A stretch of DNA of 64,000 nucleotides. Origin: Patiria miniata (taxonomy: Eukaryota; Echinodermata; Asteroidea; Valvatida; Asterinidae). The notes under the pieces are model-generated. The model was not told the DNA's origin. It ran no database searches and worked only from the letters and a program-made list of their open reading frames with translations. Made by a program: the position numbers and the translations under genes. This document shows, piece by piece, positions 26,601 through 35,217 of this stretch. Each line of letters starts with the position of its first letter. Position 1 is the first letter of the stretch. The DNA lies in assembly GCF_015706575.1 (NCBI RefSeq), contig NW_024037053.1:682001-746000 (forward strand), given 5' to 3'.

Positions 26601-29600
26601 CATTTGTTTTATGACACCTCGGGTTCAGTACAATTGTGCTTCAATTTCGATGTATGAACTCAACTATGTAGCCAAGACTACTCAGAAGACAGGCTTGGGC
26701 TAATATCTTGCTGCATCACGATGTCTTTGTTTCTAGGTCCTCCCCAAGAAGATTACCAGTGAGGAGCAGGGTGAGATCCTGAGCATGCTGTGCAAGGTCC
26801 ATGAGCTGGAGATTGAGAGTATCCTTTTGTCTTGGAATAACTCATTCTTGTTTTATTCGGCCATTGAAGTTCCTCTCTCTGCCTCGTTTTGTTTTTAGTT
26901 CCACCCCGAAAAAGAATTTGTTAAGTTTCTATTTTCCCTAGACATACGAAAGTTCTTCACTTTTTATGAATGAGACATCGAGTGCAAAATCTACCCATGT
27001 TTACTTAAGGCCAAAAGAAATAATAAGTCGGTCTCTGGTCAGCGCGAGCGTCGATTTTAATCATGCGTGTCGATCTTTTTTTTTCTCCAAAATGTTCCGC
27101 GGTAGCTCCAACAGCGCCCTCTATTTCCGCACCTCCTCAATTGTTTTTACCAAAGAGCACCAAGGAATGGGAAATTGCACCAAGGCAAATGATCGAAAGC
27201 ACCAAGGCAAATTATGGAGGACACCAATGTACATGTACATGAGGACACCAAAAAAGCAAAATAGTACCCCACCTTGTCTGTACAATCCAAGCTTGAAGAA
27301 AAAAAAAAAAAAAAAAAAAAAAAAGCCGCGTCGCCGCGTCAATTCCGGAACTTTGGTCTGACCAGAGACCGAATAATTTTTTTTTTGGGCCTAATATGGA
27401 ATAATTACAATACAAATTTCTAAAAGCCAAGTAAACTCAAAATAATAGCATTTTTTGAAAGGGTTGCGGAAGCCCGCATACAAAAAAAGAAGTTCCAGAC
27501 TTAATCCTACAAATTGAAAAATTGTGTAGAAAAAAAATTGAAAATGTTATAGAGCTCAGGCTGTGTGTAGTAATTAGTCAGTTCTAGTAATTGAATAAGT
27601 ATGTGCTTGGCCGGTTTTAAACAAGTACGTTATAAAACCAGCTTAATAATAAATTTCTAACAAATTTTACTTCAAAAAACCAAGTCCAAATTGATCCTTG
27701 ACTAGAGTTTGTCCCCCAGACACGGAGCTGAAATCCCAGGCCTTGATTCACAAGCACACCACAGAGCAGAAAGAGACGTTGATCCGACGCTACGAGAAAC
27801 ACCGATTGCTGTGTGACAAGATCATCCAAGAACAGCGATCCCTCATCAACAGTAAGTCCCATCTGCAACTCTTACGGTCTGTGTTTGTTCATCCAGAATC
27901 TGTGTCAGCGCTTACAGACGAGTCGCGTGTGGTTTTTGGTACCACTATTGGTCGAAGGAGCCCGGAGTGCGGGCGAACTAGTCCAGAGATGCCAACTTTA
28001 CCGACTACAAAATAGTAATGATTCTTCCTGCAAAGAGTAATGCTAATGTAAATACATAGGACAACAGTCAAGTTTAAGAGTAACCACAGTACTTGTCAGA
28101 GTAACCACAATGTTGGCGTATAGGACAGCTGGAAATTTCAAGAGTAGTAACATGCCTCAAAATCCTAATAATTGCTCCAAAAGAGTAATGGTTGGCGTCT
28201 CTGTACTACCTGAGCGCGACTTGCGCGAACCTGGTGCCACCGCAGTGGTGCCTCAGAAAATGGGTGTCGCCGAATTAGTCTATACTTGGGGTTGTTCTGA
28301 GGTCTTGCAAGAAAAAAGAAACAAGCTAACTCGGGTGGGACTCGAACCCATGACCTGCTTACTACAGGTCGAGTCAGAATGATCTAGGCCCAAGTTCACC
28401 TTTTTTGTGGCAAATAGAGTATATTGAGAAAAAAAACTGAGTGTTTCACACGAATGGTTATTACCTTGTCTTCAACAGGATTTTGAATTTTTCAAATTAG
28501 CTGCTCTGGTGAGGAGTTATGCCATTTTCATTGAAGTGGCTCATTTTCCAGTCTGCCCGCGGAATTGGTTTTGCCTTTTTTTAAATGTGTCAATAACTTC
28601 AAGTGAGTCAGTCGCCATGACGTGGTTTTTATTTGTTATTACACTGCTTCACATCAGTACGCGATTTCAATAAATTTGTTGAACCATGGAACCGTGGTCA
28701 GAGTGTTTTTTAGCGTGTGTTCTTTGCCAGCGCTTTTCTTCAAAATGGTACAATGGATATACATGAAACTTTCACCAAATATGTCCAAAATACCAGCCTA
28801 TAACATATCTGATTTGCACTTGTTTTGATAATTGCTACACATTTTTAATATTTTCTTTAATTTGGGTCCAGATCATTCTGACTCACCCTGTAGTGTAGAC
28901 GTCTAACTACTTGACTACCTAGCTTGCCAGGGTCGGCCGGCTGGTTCAAAATCTGATTATGCAGCAGGCACTGCAACCATTCACTATGTTTACAATAGTA
29001 CTAGTCTGTCTGCTTCATCTCTCCCATAGAGCACGGCATCTTCCGGCCCCAGCATTTAGAAGATTGGTTCGACCAGTATACGTCAGCTGTTTTCGATGAG
29101 ATGTCCCTCGCCAGCACAAACCCTAACCTTCAAAATATTAGGGACATCAAGGTATTTGTTTTTCCCTAAGTTTATATTTCAGGATTTGAAAACAAAATTG
29201 ATTCTTGTACACCTATCATTCCCAAGGAAAAGTGGTAAAAATATATTGATCGTCTGTAAACCATTACCCTGGCATTCAATGGATGCTTTCTGTACATTTC
29301 TGGGAGTCGGCCATTTTCATGTCATGCAATGAAGTGAGCATAAACTTTGGTCGTAGCCCTAACCCTCCAGGATATTTTGTTTAGAATCCCTCCCTAACGC
29401 AACCACATGCCACACTTAGCAAAATGACAAGCCTCCTCAGTGTAGCAAGATCCATCAGGTTACAAATCTCAAGGCCAAATCGGAAGTTTCCACATCATTT
29501 TTAATGAACTTCTATGAAAAAAAAAACAATTTGAGTCAGAGCTGGGGGGGGGGGGGGGTTCCGACCCCCAAAACCCCCCTCTGGATCCACGCCTGATCTC

Positions 29601-32600
29601 GGGGAATATTGTTTGTAACAATGTTACACACTGTCATATGTAAACCACACAATGAAGGGTTTGGGCGCAGGAGTACTGCAACTGTACTTCCAAGAGCTTA
29701 GTTGAGGATGGAGCACAAGTGTTGGAGTACAGAACATGCCAAATGAGGCTTATGATGCTGTGGACATGAGTGAGAATCAATGAAAACTACTCCTGAAAGC
29801 CCGCAAAAGCCCTATTTTATCCTGATTTTGTCCCAAGTCCAACTTTAACCCTATTTTAGTTACAATTTTGATCCTACTGTTCTACTTTTTCACCTGGGTC
29901 TGCTTGAAAGCCTGCAATGCTGATATTTCTATAATCTTGATCTTAGGCTACCTCCATGCTGAATCTTAGAGCCCTGAAAGCCCTTCAGGAGGGGTCTGAC
30001 GACACCTCACCAGAGAAGGAATCCGTGGACGTCAAGACGAGGCCCAGAAGACCTGCTCAAATACCAGAAGAAAGGTACGGTACTTGAAATGATGACCCAA
30101 CCCAACAAAATGAGTCCTAAGTCGCTAGAGCTGCTATTGTGCTATTGTGGAGCGTTGTGGCCCAATGGTTACCCAGGTGTTTGACTCATGTGCCGTGGTA
30201 CATGGGTTCGAATCCTGATGGGGAACATGGTGCTTGTGTTCTTGGGCAAGCCACTTTACTACAATTGCCTCTCTCCACCCAGGAGCATGAATGGGTACCT
30301 GTGGAGGTATAGACCAGAATGCGCTGATCTTGAGCTGCTGAAAAAACTTGTCTCATTGCCTAATGAACAGGGGTAATAATTGTCCTGTGCTTTAAGACCT
30401 TAGGTATAAAGCGCCATGTAAGCATCACATTATCATTATGATGGAGTAATAGGTCTGTTAAAGGCATATGGGGTCATTTGCATTTATCCCAAAAGTAACC
30501 TTGCGGGGATTTTTGGATTAGAGATCGTACTGGTACTAAACACCCCGTGAAATTATTCCTTCTGGCTTGCTGTCATTTAGAAGAAATCAAGAAATGTAGG
30601 TGATTTCCAACGATCAGGTAATTGACTGATTTGTGGAAATAAAGAGCGTTATGGGCGAAATCGTGTTTCGTGAGCAAAAGATTGTGCATGGTTTTACTCT
30701 TTCGCCAAAAAGTTTAATATCCACTGAGCTGAAACTTCAACAGGTTAGGTTTGAACATTTTTTTCTTTGGATTACAACTGTGTAAATGCTAATGGGTTAT
30801 AGTTCACTTTTCAAGTGTATCACTCACTTCATGTAGAGAAATCCTCGTCATTGTATTGTTGGCATGGTACTTCATGTGTGCAAATGTTTAACACTCTACT
30901 TTCACCCAATCCAGCCCCGCCCAGCCTCGCGTCTTCAACCCCAGCCCCCGGGCCCACCAGCTTCGCCAGAAATCAGAGTTCAGCTCCTTGCCCAAGATCA
31001 AAGTCCACACCAGCTCGCCGGCGACGGCCGTCGCGACGCCGCCCGTCACGAAACACGAGAGTTTAGAGACACTGAACGACCACGGGAGGCACACCACGTC
31101 CCCCGGCGATGCCCTGAAGACCAAGTCGCTGCACGACCTGGAGATCGGGGACTCAGACCCGGACCTGCTGAGCAACCGCAAGGAGATCATTCAGCGCACG
31201 AAGAAGATCGCGGCCATCGCCGCCCGAAAGCGCAACTCCCAGAAACAGTTTGACAAATCAGGCAGCCGGCCCGAGAAGCTGAACCTCCACGAGAAGACCA
31301 TCATCTCACTGCGATCCGTCTACGAAGTCTCGGAGCCCGACACGGACGGAGAGTACCTGACCATGAGCCGGTTGTCCAAGCACAACAGCATGCACGACGC
31401 CGCTCACAACGATCCCAACAACAATGACGATAACATGTCTATCGTCACCATGGACAGGAGAAGCGAACTCACGGACACCTATTCCAACGTCAACTTGAAG
31501 CACTCGAAGCACAAGAACCTTGGCGGTGGTGGAATGAAACGTCTGACGGAAAAGCAAGTGGCGGACAAGCGTCGTAGGAGAGGGCTCGGATACGAGTCTA
31601 GCGGACATGTGATGTACATGCCCTCCAAGGGGGGATACAACAGGGCGTACCCGTCCGTCGATTCACACAGGGGTCATGGGAAGAAGATCACCCCCAGGGC
31701 GACGACGACAAATGCTGGTCCAGACCCACACCACACTGGCAAAGTCAAATACCCAATAGTGCATCATGCAGGTTGGTATCATATGACAAAACATAGGCAT
31801 TGTCTTTAGGAATTGTACTAATTGTGCTTGTTTACCAAACTCACTAATTGGTGTAAATAAGAGATGATTAACCTTAACAATCCCCATCCAGTCAAACTCC
31901 AACACCAGGGTTTGTTGGAATCTGTTGGAGTGAGTACTGCACTATAGTAAACTGACTATGCTTTACATGGGGTCAGGCATACCACCATAATCAGAGTCCA
32001 ACAGTTTGAGTGTAGAGTTTACCATGTGATGTTGGAAATTGCAGGAGTGAGGAAGGTTCCTAGTAAATCACCCAAGGGGGGTTAGGGTTAATGTCTTTGA
32101 CAACTGCCTACATTAAACCAGTTTATTTTTGTTGATAAAACAGAAGTAGACTTACCAATTTAAAGTCAATTTACATACTTTATAGTTCTTTACTTTAATG
32201 TTATAGCTTGTAAAAATGAAGAGCAATATGCTTTCAAACATATGATTTTTGTCTTTGTATACCAAAAAGATATTTTGACTGTGCCCAGATCAAATTTATT
32301 TTGATCAAATAAACCACAGAGGGAAACGTGAATGGAATCTCTTCCGATTAACATTGTACATGTAGGTTAAGCATACAAATTAACTGGAATGGGATATGAA
32401 TCTAAGACGTCTTTAACTACCAACTGAGCTGTCCAGCCTTTTTTTGACAGTTTCCAAATTTGTCAACGACTTTGCTTATTGAAGCCCAAGTCTGTTCTAG
32501 AAAACTCTGAGGGTTTTTTTTTTGAGGAAAAGTAATTACTTAAGTACTTACTTGAGAATGCAAAATCTAAATAGAGGATAAGTCTTCAACAGAACTTGGA

Positions 32601-33850
32601 GAAATTATCCCAATGTTAGACGTTTAGACCAAGGTGGGGTAAATTCCACCATTGGTGACGCCATCTCACCTCCTCATCCGCATCTCCCACCATACCACAC
32701 CAAAAAAGGTACAGAATACTTCACTTTTTTCCCGAAGAAAGCTTGTCTGCATCTTCTACAACCGTTCATCCTCACTATGGCAAAGAAATAGGTGCAATAA
32801 TAATTTGTATTTTGTTTGAGAAACATTTGATCCAAAAGGACCTCATTTCTAGTGGTTGGTGCTCATTGTTGTATTTACTTTAGGTGAGCAAGATGCTACT
32901 ATGTTGGGTTCTCGTAGCACGCCAACCAACATCAACGTGGTGCACCAGACGGGCATCGACAGAGGCAAAGGCCACAGCTTACAGAAGAGAACAAAGGGTA
33001 GGTAAAAGTTTGCTCATTGGCTTTATACTGCCATGTACTGACACAACAACGAATCACCAAAGAAAAGAGCATTCACGACAGCAAAATACCCAAATTTCCG
33101 GCAACTTTTGGTGCTGAAATAGCCGTAACATAGAGGTTTTTTGTCTGAAATTACCACACTTTTGCTCACGAATATGGAAATTCGCATTGGCATAAAAGCC
33201 AAAAAGGCTCCAAAATACCCTTGAAAATGGCAAAACGAAAATTAAAGATAAAGTTTAATGAGACACTAAGGTGCATTTTTAACGGTTGCATTATAAAAAT
33301 GACATTGCACATGTCCTTCAACAGTTTTTCTTAAAATCTAAAACTTAAAATCTTGTTTAAAAACTGTAATTGTGTTGTCCAAACAAAGTTTTGGAAGACA
33401 CTAACCAGTCCTGAATTCTGTGTTACCCTAGAGACGTATGAAAATTCTTGGAGAAAAATGTATAACTTCTACATGCTTTCATGGATTTTGATGAAACTTG
33501 TATGCGGTGACCCTTTGGTGGAAGACACAATTCCTCATCGAACCCACTGCATTATTATCCACCACTTTTGGGTCGGGTGCCTGGGTGTACGTCCCAGCCC
33601 AAATTTACACTACGCTCTCCACAGCAAATTCAAAGATAACATTCCTTTAAATGTCTTCCTCACTTTAATACACGTAGGTGTCGCAAACCATGATGTGTCC
33701 AACCGAAGCACGCCTCAACTGCTCGGCATCAAGCAGCCAGCCAGCAAGCGCCAGCAGCCGACATATCCCGTCTACCAGCGCAAGAACATGCTGTCGGTGT
33801 CCGGCTTTGGAGTCACAAGGAACCAGAGGATCGGCTATCGCAAGATGTGA
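11525..33850 (+). CDS. KIF19: KIF19-like kinesin-8 motor, 17 exons in window, 5' end missing
   Basis: Exons: 11525-11612, 12578-12714, 14225-14350, 16477-16677, 17758-17892, 18760-18882, 20153-20303, 21076-21238, 23670-23731, 25344-25531, 26737-26818, 27720-27851, 29030-29151, 29947-30074, 30915-31771, 32884-32997, 33678-33850. All borders are AG/GT and phases join without a break, giving 993 residues and TGA. Visible motor motifs are the P-loop [11 protein letters not shown] (split by an intron), switch I NKTSSRSH, switch [27 protein letters not shown] and [11 protein letters not shown]. After the motor come a coiled-coil stalk and a long basic, probably disordered tail. Exon content follows human KIF19 through the stalk, for example VHELEIENTE. 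In vertebrates KIF19 moves to ciliary tips and depolymerises microtubules, limiting cilium length. About 75-80 N-terminal residues, with the first motor strand, were not found in the upstream 11.5 kb. A KIF18 assignment is less likely because the stalk matches KIF19. Confidence 0.93.
11665..11956 (-). mobile_element. tRNA-derived SINE
   Basis: Read on the minus strand it starts GGAGTGTCATGGCCTAGCGG (box A-like CCTAGCGGTTAAG) and has a box B-like GGGTTTGAGCCC. A body follows with GGGCACTTAACC-type wording and a tail near GGTTCTTGG repeats. It sits in the intron after the first visible KIF19 exon. Confidence 0.75.
12230..12428 (+). mobile_element. 5'-truncated SINE
   Basis: It contains GGGAACATGGTGTTTGTGCC, CTTGGGCAGGACACTTAACT, CCACCCAGGAGTATGAATTG and ends TAAAGCGCTTTGAG. 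These match the body of the SINE at 30140-30425, but the tRNA-like head is missing. Confidence 0.65.
12578..12714 (+). CDS. KIF19: KIF19 exon b: rest of P-loop
   Basis: Phase 1 in, phase 0 out. It completes the P-loop as [11 protein letters not shown], then encodes [18 protein letters not shown] and ends in VTMSYLE. The acceptor TTCTATCCAG follows a pyrimidine tract; the donor is GTGTGC. Confidence 0.93.
12765..13090. mobile_element. Element with CCACCAAGAGTTTGCCATGG ends
   Basis: The left CCACCAAGAGTTTGCCATGG and right GGCAAACTCTTGGTGGCGCA are inverted. The interior shares AATGTCAGTAGACAAC…, AGGGGCATAGCGT and GACCGGAAAAACTAACAATT with 24735-25090, there in opposite orientation. Confidence 0.75.
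13513..13636. mobile_element. Short foldback
   Basis: ACCTAAGACCTTATGACGTC and TTTGTCTACATGTGC at the left pair with GCACATGTAAACAAA and GACGTCATTAGGTCTTAGGT at the right, leaving a short loop. Confidence 0.8.
14225..14350 (+). CDS. KIF19: KIF19 exon c: [10 protein letters not shown] segment
   Basis: Forty-two codons, phase 0 to 0, starting [20 protein letters not shown] and ending VSTVSTEE. The segment YNEMIRDLL is the conserved kinesin strand before loop 8. The acceptor is CTTTGTCCCGGCAG and the donor GTAAAA. Confidence 0.93.
14457..14810. mobile_element. Long-armed foldback, ~354 bp
   Basis: GGGCAATTCCACGGTTACTC and CTCAAGG/CCAAGGAAACTCAAAAGTAC words pair across the element. TATCCCCATGGTAGATAGAG at ~14549 is inverted at ~14697. 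The arms are ~150 bases each with few mismatches. Confidence 0.85.
15288..15485. mobile_element. Fragment of TTAAAGG…-type element
   Basis: ACATTTGCTTTTGCTGTAAT and GTAGTCTGGTTCCCTGACCC match the left half of 19516-20031. The other half is missing. Confidence 0.6.
16477..16677 (+). CDS. KIF19: KIF19 exon d: switch I and switch II
   Basis: Sixty-seven codons, phase 0 to 0. It contains [12 protein letters not shown] (switch I, gamma-phosphate sensing) and [13 protein letters not shown] (switch II), both intact, so the ATPase core looks functional. The segment [14 protein letters not shown] is shared with vertebrate KIF19. GC content is clearly above the flanking introns. Confidence 0.95.
16683..17535. 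repeat. ACTCG-rich repeat with an internal dispersed block
   Basis: GACTCG-type words are dense at 16689-16770 and 17440-17525. Between them, 17020-17045 and 17186-17215 are partly inverted (GCGTTTATGGTGTAAATC / GATTTACACCATAAAC). The block 17222-17410 matches 55138-55325 (CACCCCGAGGACAGAC, GGGACAAAGGGAAACACAAA). It is probably one repeat inserted in another. Confidence 0.55.
17758..17892 (+). CDS. KIF19: KIF19 exon e: microtubule-binding helix region
   Basis: Forty-five codons, phase 0 to 0. It encodes [20 protein letters not shown] and [12 protein letters not shown], the alpha-4/alpha-5 face that contacts tubulin. The acceptor is TCATAAAG and the donor GTAAGC. Confidence 0.95.
17990..18485 (+). 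pseudogene. Decayed non-LTR retrotransposon fragment in KIF19 intron
   Basis: The translated frames give [37 protein letters not shown] and [20 protein letters not shown]. This pattern is typical of the linker between endonuclease and reverse transcriptase in LINE-type elements. Frameshifts and stops break it, and no catalytic YxDD motif is present. It is a short dead fragment on the same strand as KIF19. Confidence 0.55.
18760..18882 (+). CDS. KIF19: KIF19 exon f: end of motor core
   Basis: Forty-one codons, phase 0 to 0. It encodes [19 protein letters not shown] and [18 protein letters not shown], the last core strand and helix before the neck. The acceptor is TTTTTTTCCTAG and the donor GTAACA. 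Confidence 0.94.
18920..19000. repeat. Two direct copies of a 33-bp word, period ~44
   Basis: AAATAAACATCAGAATTATG followed by TTTGTAACCAT occurs at ~18925 and ~18969, just after KIF19 exon 18760-18882. Confidence 0.85.
19516..20031. mobile_element. TTAA-flanked element (AGGGAATATACA ends)
   Basis: TTAA at 19512-19515 and 20032-20035 bound inverted ends AGGGAATATACATCATTTG and CAAATGTTGTATTTTCCCT. A central palindrome CGCTGGTCGGCCGACCAGCG lies at ~19848-19868. The element is ~516 bases with no transposase. Confidence 0.82.
20153..20303 (+). CDS. KIF19: KIF19 exon g: neck and first coiled coil
   Basis: Fifty codons plus one base. It begins [19 protein letters not shown] and runs into a heptad-like helix ([18 protein letters not shown]). 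The neck following the motor in kinesin-8 proteins has this pattern. The donor is GTGAGT, phase 1. Confidence 0.92.
20625..20885 (-). mobile_element. tRNA-derived SINE or tRNA-like repeat
   Basis: On the minus strand: GGTTGGCGTAGCGGTACTTT (box A-like) and CAGGTTCGAATCCCGCC (box B), followed by a body rich in TTTTCCCCAGAATATTC-type sequence. It lies in the KIF19 intron before the duplicated exon. Confidence 0.6.
21076..21238 (+). CDS. KIF19: KIF19 exon h: stalk; 3' half duplicated downstream
   Basis: Phase 1 in, phase 2 out. It encodes [20 protein letters not shown], then a helical stalk ending in INRQMALIT. The acceptor is TTTCAATTTCAG and the donor GTAAGT. The last ~85 bases of this exon, with the first ~60 bases of the following intron, recur as a tandem array of ~147-bp units directly downstream (see 21239-22190). 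Confidence 0.9.
21239..22190 (+). repeat. ~147-bp tandem array derived from a KIF19 exon end plus intron start
   Basis: The boundary CACAGAGTAAGTAGACAG recurs at 21237, 21384, 21531, 21677, 21824, 21971 and 22117, a spacing of 146-147 bases. Each unit carries ~85 bases matching the end of exon 21076-21238 and ~60 bases of GACAG-rich intron. Copy 2 has an in-frame TAG and lost its GT (GGAATAAG); the other copies keep an open exon frame and GTAAGT. Degenerate remnants continue to ~22370. Confidence 0.92.
22402..22933. mobile_element. TTAA-flanked element, left of a tandem pair
   Basis: TTAA at 22398-22401 and 22934-22937 flank ends AAGTAGAGTAGATCATTTG and CAAATGATCTATTCTGCCT, which are inverted. 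TTAA target sites are typical of piggyBac-type transposons. There is no transposase, so it would be non-autonomous. Confidence 0.78.
22938..23447. mobile_element. TTAA-flanked element, right of a tandem pair
   Basis: Ends AGCTATAGTCCATCATTTG and CAAATGATGGACTATAGCT are perfect inverted repeats, bounded by TTAA at 22934-22937 and 23448-23451. The element is 510 bases and has no coding capacity. It shares its left TTAA with the neighbour. Confidence 0.85.
23670..23731 (+). CDS. KIF19: KIF19 exon i: short stalk exon
   Basis: A 62-base exon, phase 2 in and 1 out, encoding [20 protein letters not shown]. It matches the W-rich start of the second stalk segment of human KIF19 in position. The acceptor is TTTTCTTTTAACAG. 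Confidence 0.87.
23786..24308. mobile_element. TTAA-flanked element, opposite orientation
   Basis: The ends AAGGGAATATACAACATTTG and GATGTACATTCCC are inverted. The right TTAA is at 24309-24312; the left site is altered to TTCA. The centre is GGTGGTCGGCCGACCACC. It lies in the KIF19 intron after exon 23670-23731. Confidence 0.78.
24735..25090. mobile_element. Second copy of the CCACCAAGAG-type element, inverted
   Basis: CACAATGCAGAGTGCCACCA at the left and TGGTGGCGCACTGCATTGTG at the right are inverted. It lies in the KIF19 intron before exon 25344-25531. Confidence 0.75.
25344..25531 (+). CDS. KIF19: KIF19 exon j: stalk
   Basis: Phase 1 in, 0 out. It begins [20 protein letters not shown] and continues with a coiled coil ([20 protein letters not shown]). 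Human KIF19 has the equivalent acidic stretch followed by AARESIAALVDEQKQL. Confidence 0.92.
25685..26240. mobile_element. Foldback element in KIF19 intron
   Basis: It has an inner palindrome (CTAGCCTCCCGAGGTGATC … GATCACCGAGGGAGGCTAG). An outer pair (ACTTCACCCACAGATTCTG at ~25852 and its inverse CAGAATCTGTAGGTGAGGTG at ~26210) suggests a larger or composite element. Confidence 0.65.
26737..26818 (+). CDS. KIF19: KIF19 exon k: stalk
   Basis: Eighty-two bases, phase 0 in, 1 out, encoding [20 protein letters not shown] then VHELEIE. This is one of the best conserved KIF19 stalk motifs. The donor is GTATCC, a less common but acceptable 5' splice site. Confidence 0.92.
27009..27392. mobile_element. 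TIR element with poly(A) interior
   Basis: The left GGCCAAAAGAAATAATAAGT then CGGTCTCTGGTCAGC, and the right TGACCAGAGACCGAATAATT then TTGGGCC, are inverted. A run of ~25 A lies at 27299-27324. It sits in a KIF19 intron. Confidence 0.65.
27720..27851 (+). CDS. KIF19: KIF19 exon l: stalk
   Basis: Phase 1 in, 1 out. The first codon is completed from the previous exon, giving [13 protein letters not shown], then [19 protein letters not shown]. The pattern resembles EQHRSLCDEIIQGQRQII in human KIF19. The acceptor is TTTGTCCCCCAG and the donor GTAAGT. Confidence 0.92.
28318..28390 (-). repeat. tRNA-like 3' half
   Basis: On the minus strand CAGGTCATGGGTTCGAGTCC is followed by CACCCGAG, a box B with a T-arm-like hairpin. 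No convincing box A is seen. Probably a SINE remnant. Confidence 0.4.
28645..28892. mobile_element. CAGGGTGAGTCAGA-type element, inverted copy
   Basis: GTTGAACCATGGAACCGTGG, then CCTATAACAT, and the right end TCTGACTCACCCTG mirror the element at 8725-9035. It lies in the KIF19 intron before exon 29030-29151. Confidence 0.65.
29030..29151 (+). CDS. KIF19: KIF19 exon m: post-stalk helix
   Basis: Phase 1 in, 0 out. It encodes [20 protein letters not shown] then [20 protein letters not shown], equivalent to the RLEELYEVYLREL region of human KIF19. The acceptor is CATCTCTCCCATAG. Confidence 0.9.
29947..30074 (+). CDS. KIF19: KIF19 exon n: start of tail
   Basis: Phase 0 in, 2 out. It encodes [20 protein letters not shown] followed by a charged, low-complexity stretch. 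ALKALQ corresponds to the RALQ motif at the tail start of human KIF19. The donor is GTACGG. Confidence 0.88.
30140..30425 (+). mobile_element. tRNA-derived SINE
   Basis: Head GTTGTGGCCCAATGGTTACC (box A-like), box B GGGTTCGAATCC, then CTTGGGCAAGCCACTTTACT, CCACCCAGGAGCATGAATGG and a 3' end with TATAAAGCGCCATGTAAGC. It lies in the KIF19 intron before the long tail exon. Confidence 0.75.
30455..30810. mobile_element. Diverged member of the TTAA-type family
   Basis: Shares AAAGTAACCTTGCGG…CTAAACACCCCGTGAAATTA and GCTGAAACTTCAACAGGTTA with the 7.4- and 22.9-kb copies. Both ends are degraded. Confidence 0.6.
30915..31771 (+). CDS. KIF19: KIF19 exon o: long basic tail exon
   Basis: The largest exon (857 bases; phase 2 in, 1 out), GC-rich against its AT-rich flanks. 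It encodes ~285 residues rich in S, K, R, H and N. Landmarks are [35 protein letters not shown] and [16 protein letters not shown]. No folded domain is evident and it is probably disordered. Positively charged kinesin-8 tails commonly add microtubule contacts. The acceptor is TTTCACCCAATCCAG. Confidence 0.92.
31772..32883. other. KIF19 intron without recognised content
   Basis: AT-rich intron between the long tail exon and exon 32884-32997. No TIR or SINE signature was noticed and no exon-like open frame was seen. Confidence 0.5.
32884..32997 (+). CDS. KIF19: KIF19 exon p: tail
   Basis: Phase 1 in, 1 out, encoding [20 protein letters not shown] and a short basic end. It was chosen because it alone preserves phase between the long tail exon and the terminal exon. 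The acceptor is GTATTTACTTTAG and the donor GTAGGT. Confidence 0.82.
33678..33850 (+). CDS. KIF19: KIF19 terminal coding exon
   Basis: Phase 1 in, ending at TGA 33848-33850. It encodes [20 protein letters not shown] and ends [10 protein letters not shown]. The 3' untranslated region probably starts at 33851. An AATAAA at 35995-36000 is a possible but distant poly(A) signal. A TTAA-type element (34722-35213) would lie inside such a 3' UTR. Confidence 0.87.
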
Positions 33851-34721
33851 TTGGCCAATAACGCCTCAATACCAGAGACCAACTTCATAGAAACAAGTAT
33901 TGAAAACTGCATGGTTACCAGCTCAAATTTGCCAATACCCAGTGTGCCATAAACCGTGTGTGCCAGAACAGGCTAATTTTTTAGTTACACTGATTGGACA
34001 ATTCCTGCCTGACAAGATCAACATTGTAATTTGTGATTGGATGTCAAACCTACCAAATCAATGCCATTTCAAGCTCTATTTCCATGTCGGTCTTAAAGGC
34101 TGCATTTGTGTGACTGGGGGCATAAATGCCACAATGAATAGCGCCACCTATTGTCTGATAGTGTCCAGTCTTGTGCGCTTTTCAACAGCGCCCCAGATGG
34201 TGGCTTTCAGTTTGGTGTGTGATTGGGTGAAAATTCCCGGTTACCTTCCTGCACGGAGTGGTCTGTCGGCAATTTTGTCTTGTCGCACACCTCATTCAAT
34301 TTGGTCTGGCGACAACCGTCACCAAAATGCAACACAACACTGTCAAAAAGCACATTGGCTGGTTAACCAGTCACATTTCTATGAAGTTGGTCTGCCATCG
34401 TTTGAGATTTGCCAGCAGTAAATACTGAAATTTTGTTTGTAAATTTGAATTTGTTTTCTTATCATAGAGCGCAGTTGTAAATAACGTTCTAAAGATGAGT
34501 ACTTCTTGACCGAGATAAAGGAAAAACTATAGGAAGTTTGTGGTTTTTCAGTTCTGAAGAGAAAACCTTATCTGGAATTGGTTTTTTTTTTCGCAAAGTA
34601 CCTTGTGAAAGATGCCTTTGAAAATAGCATTGAAAGCAAGGGCATCAACATCCTCCTTGAAAAAAAAATGGAAAAAACCTCCTCAATACCTCAGCCTTAG
34701 ATTCTAATTTAACTTTGTTAA

Positions 34722-35213
34722 AGGTAATATACATTTGCAAACGTCAAACAACAAAACTACCAAATTATTACAAAATACCTTACTTGACTGTAAGTGAATA
34801 ATAGTCTCAATCATCTTGTGAAATCATGGCACCTGGTGTGCTGTCACCTTCAAGAAAAGTGGAACGTTTGTATAAATTCCAACGATGGTTGGCCGACCAT
34901 TGTTGGAAATGACTTTTTTCCATCAAATATTGCCTTCAGGTCATCAAATTTAGTTAGTCCACATTTTGTTTCACATCCGTGTTAAGGTGCAAGCCAGCTA
35001 GTCTGGTTCCCTGGCTTGACAAGAATCCCCGATTTCGTCTGAAGTAGCCAGAGAACCAGACTACAAGAACAGCATTTTTCCCTTGTTTTTTTCCAGCATC
35101 TATGAACACAAAACTTTAAACAGGTCAGTGCAGTAATATTTGCTATAAAATACTAACCCCCCAAATCCACCCATTTCTGAAAATTACAGCAAAAGCAAAT
35201 TTGTATATTACCT
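34722..35213. mobile_element. TTAA-flanked element downstream of KIF19 stop
   Basis: TTAA at 34718-34721 and 35214-35217 flank AGGTAATATACATTTGC and TTTGTATATTACCT. The centre GATGGTTGGCCGACCATTG is the same palindrome seen in the 19.8- and 23.9-kb copies. It may lie in the KIF19 3' UTR. Confidence 0.8.
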
Positions 35214-35217
35214 TTAA

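Noticed and set aside
33353..33677. Upstream part of the open frame containing the last KIF19 exon
   Set aside because: It is intron: the acceptor at 33677 restores phase with exon 32884-32997, and the upstream part is AT-rich and not coding-like.
33900..34421. Plus-strand open frame of 173 codons after the KIF19 stop
   Set aside because: No motif or family recognised, many C/W residues typical of chance frames, and the location fits the KIF19 3' UTR.
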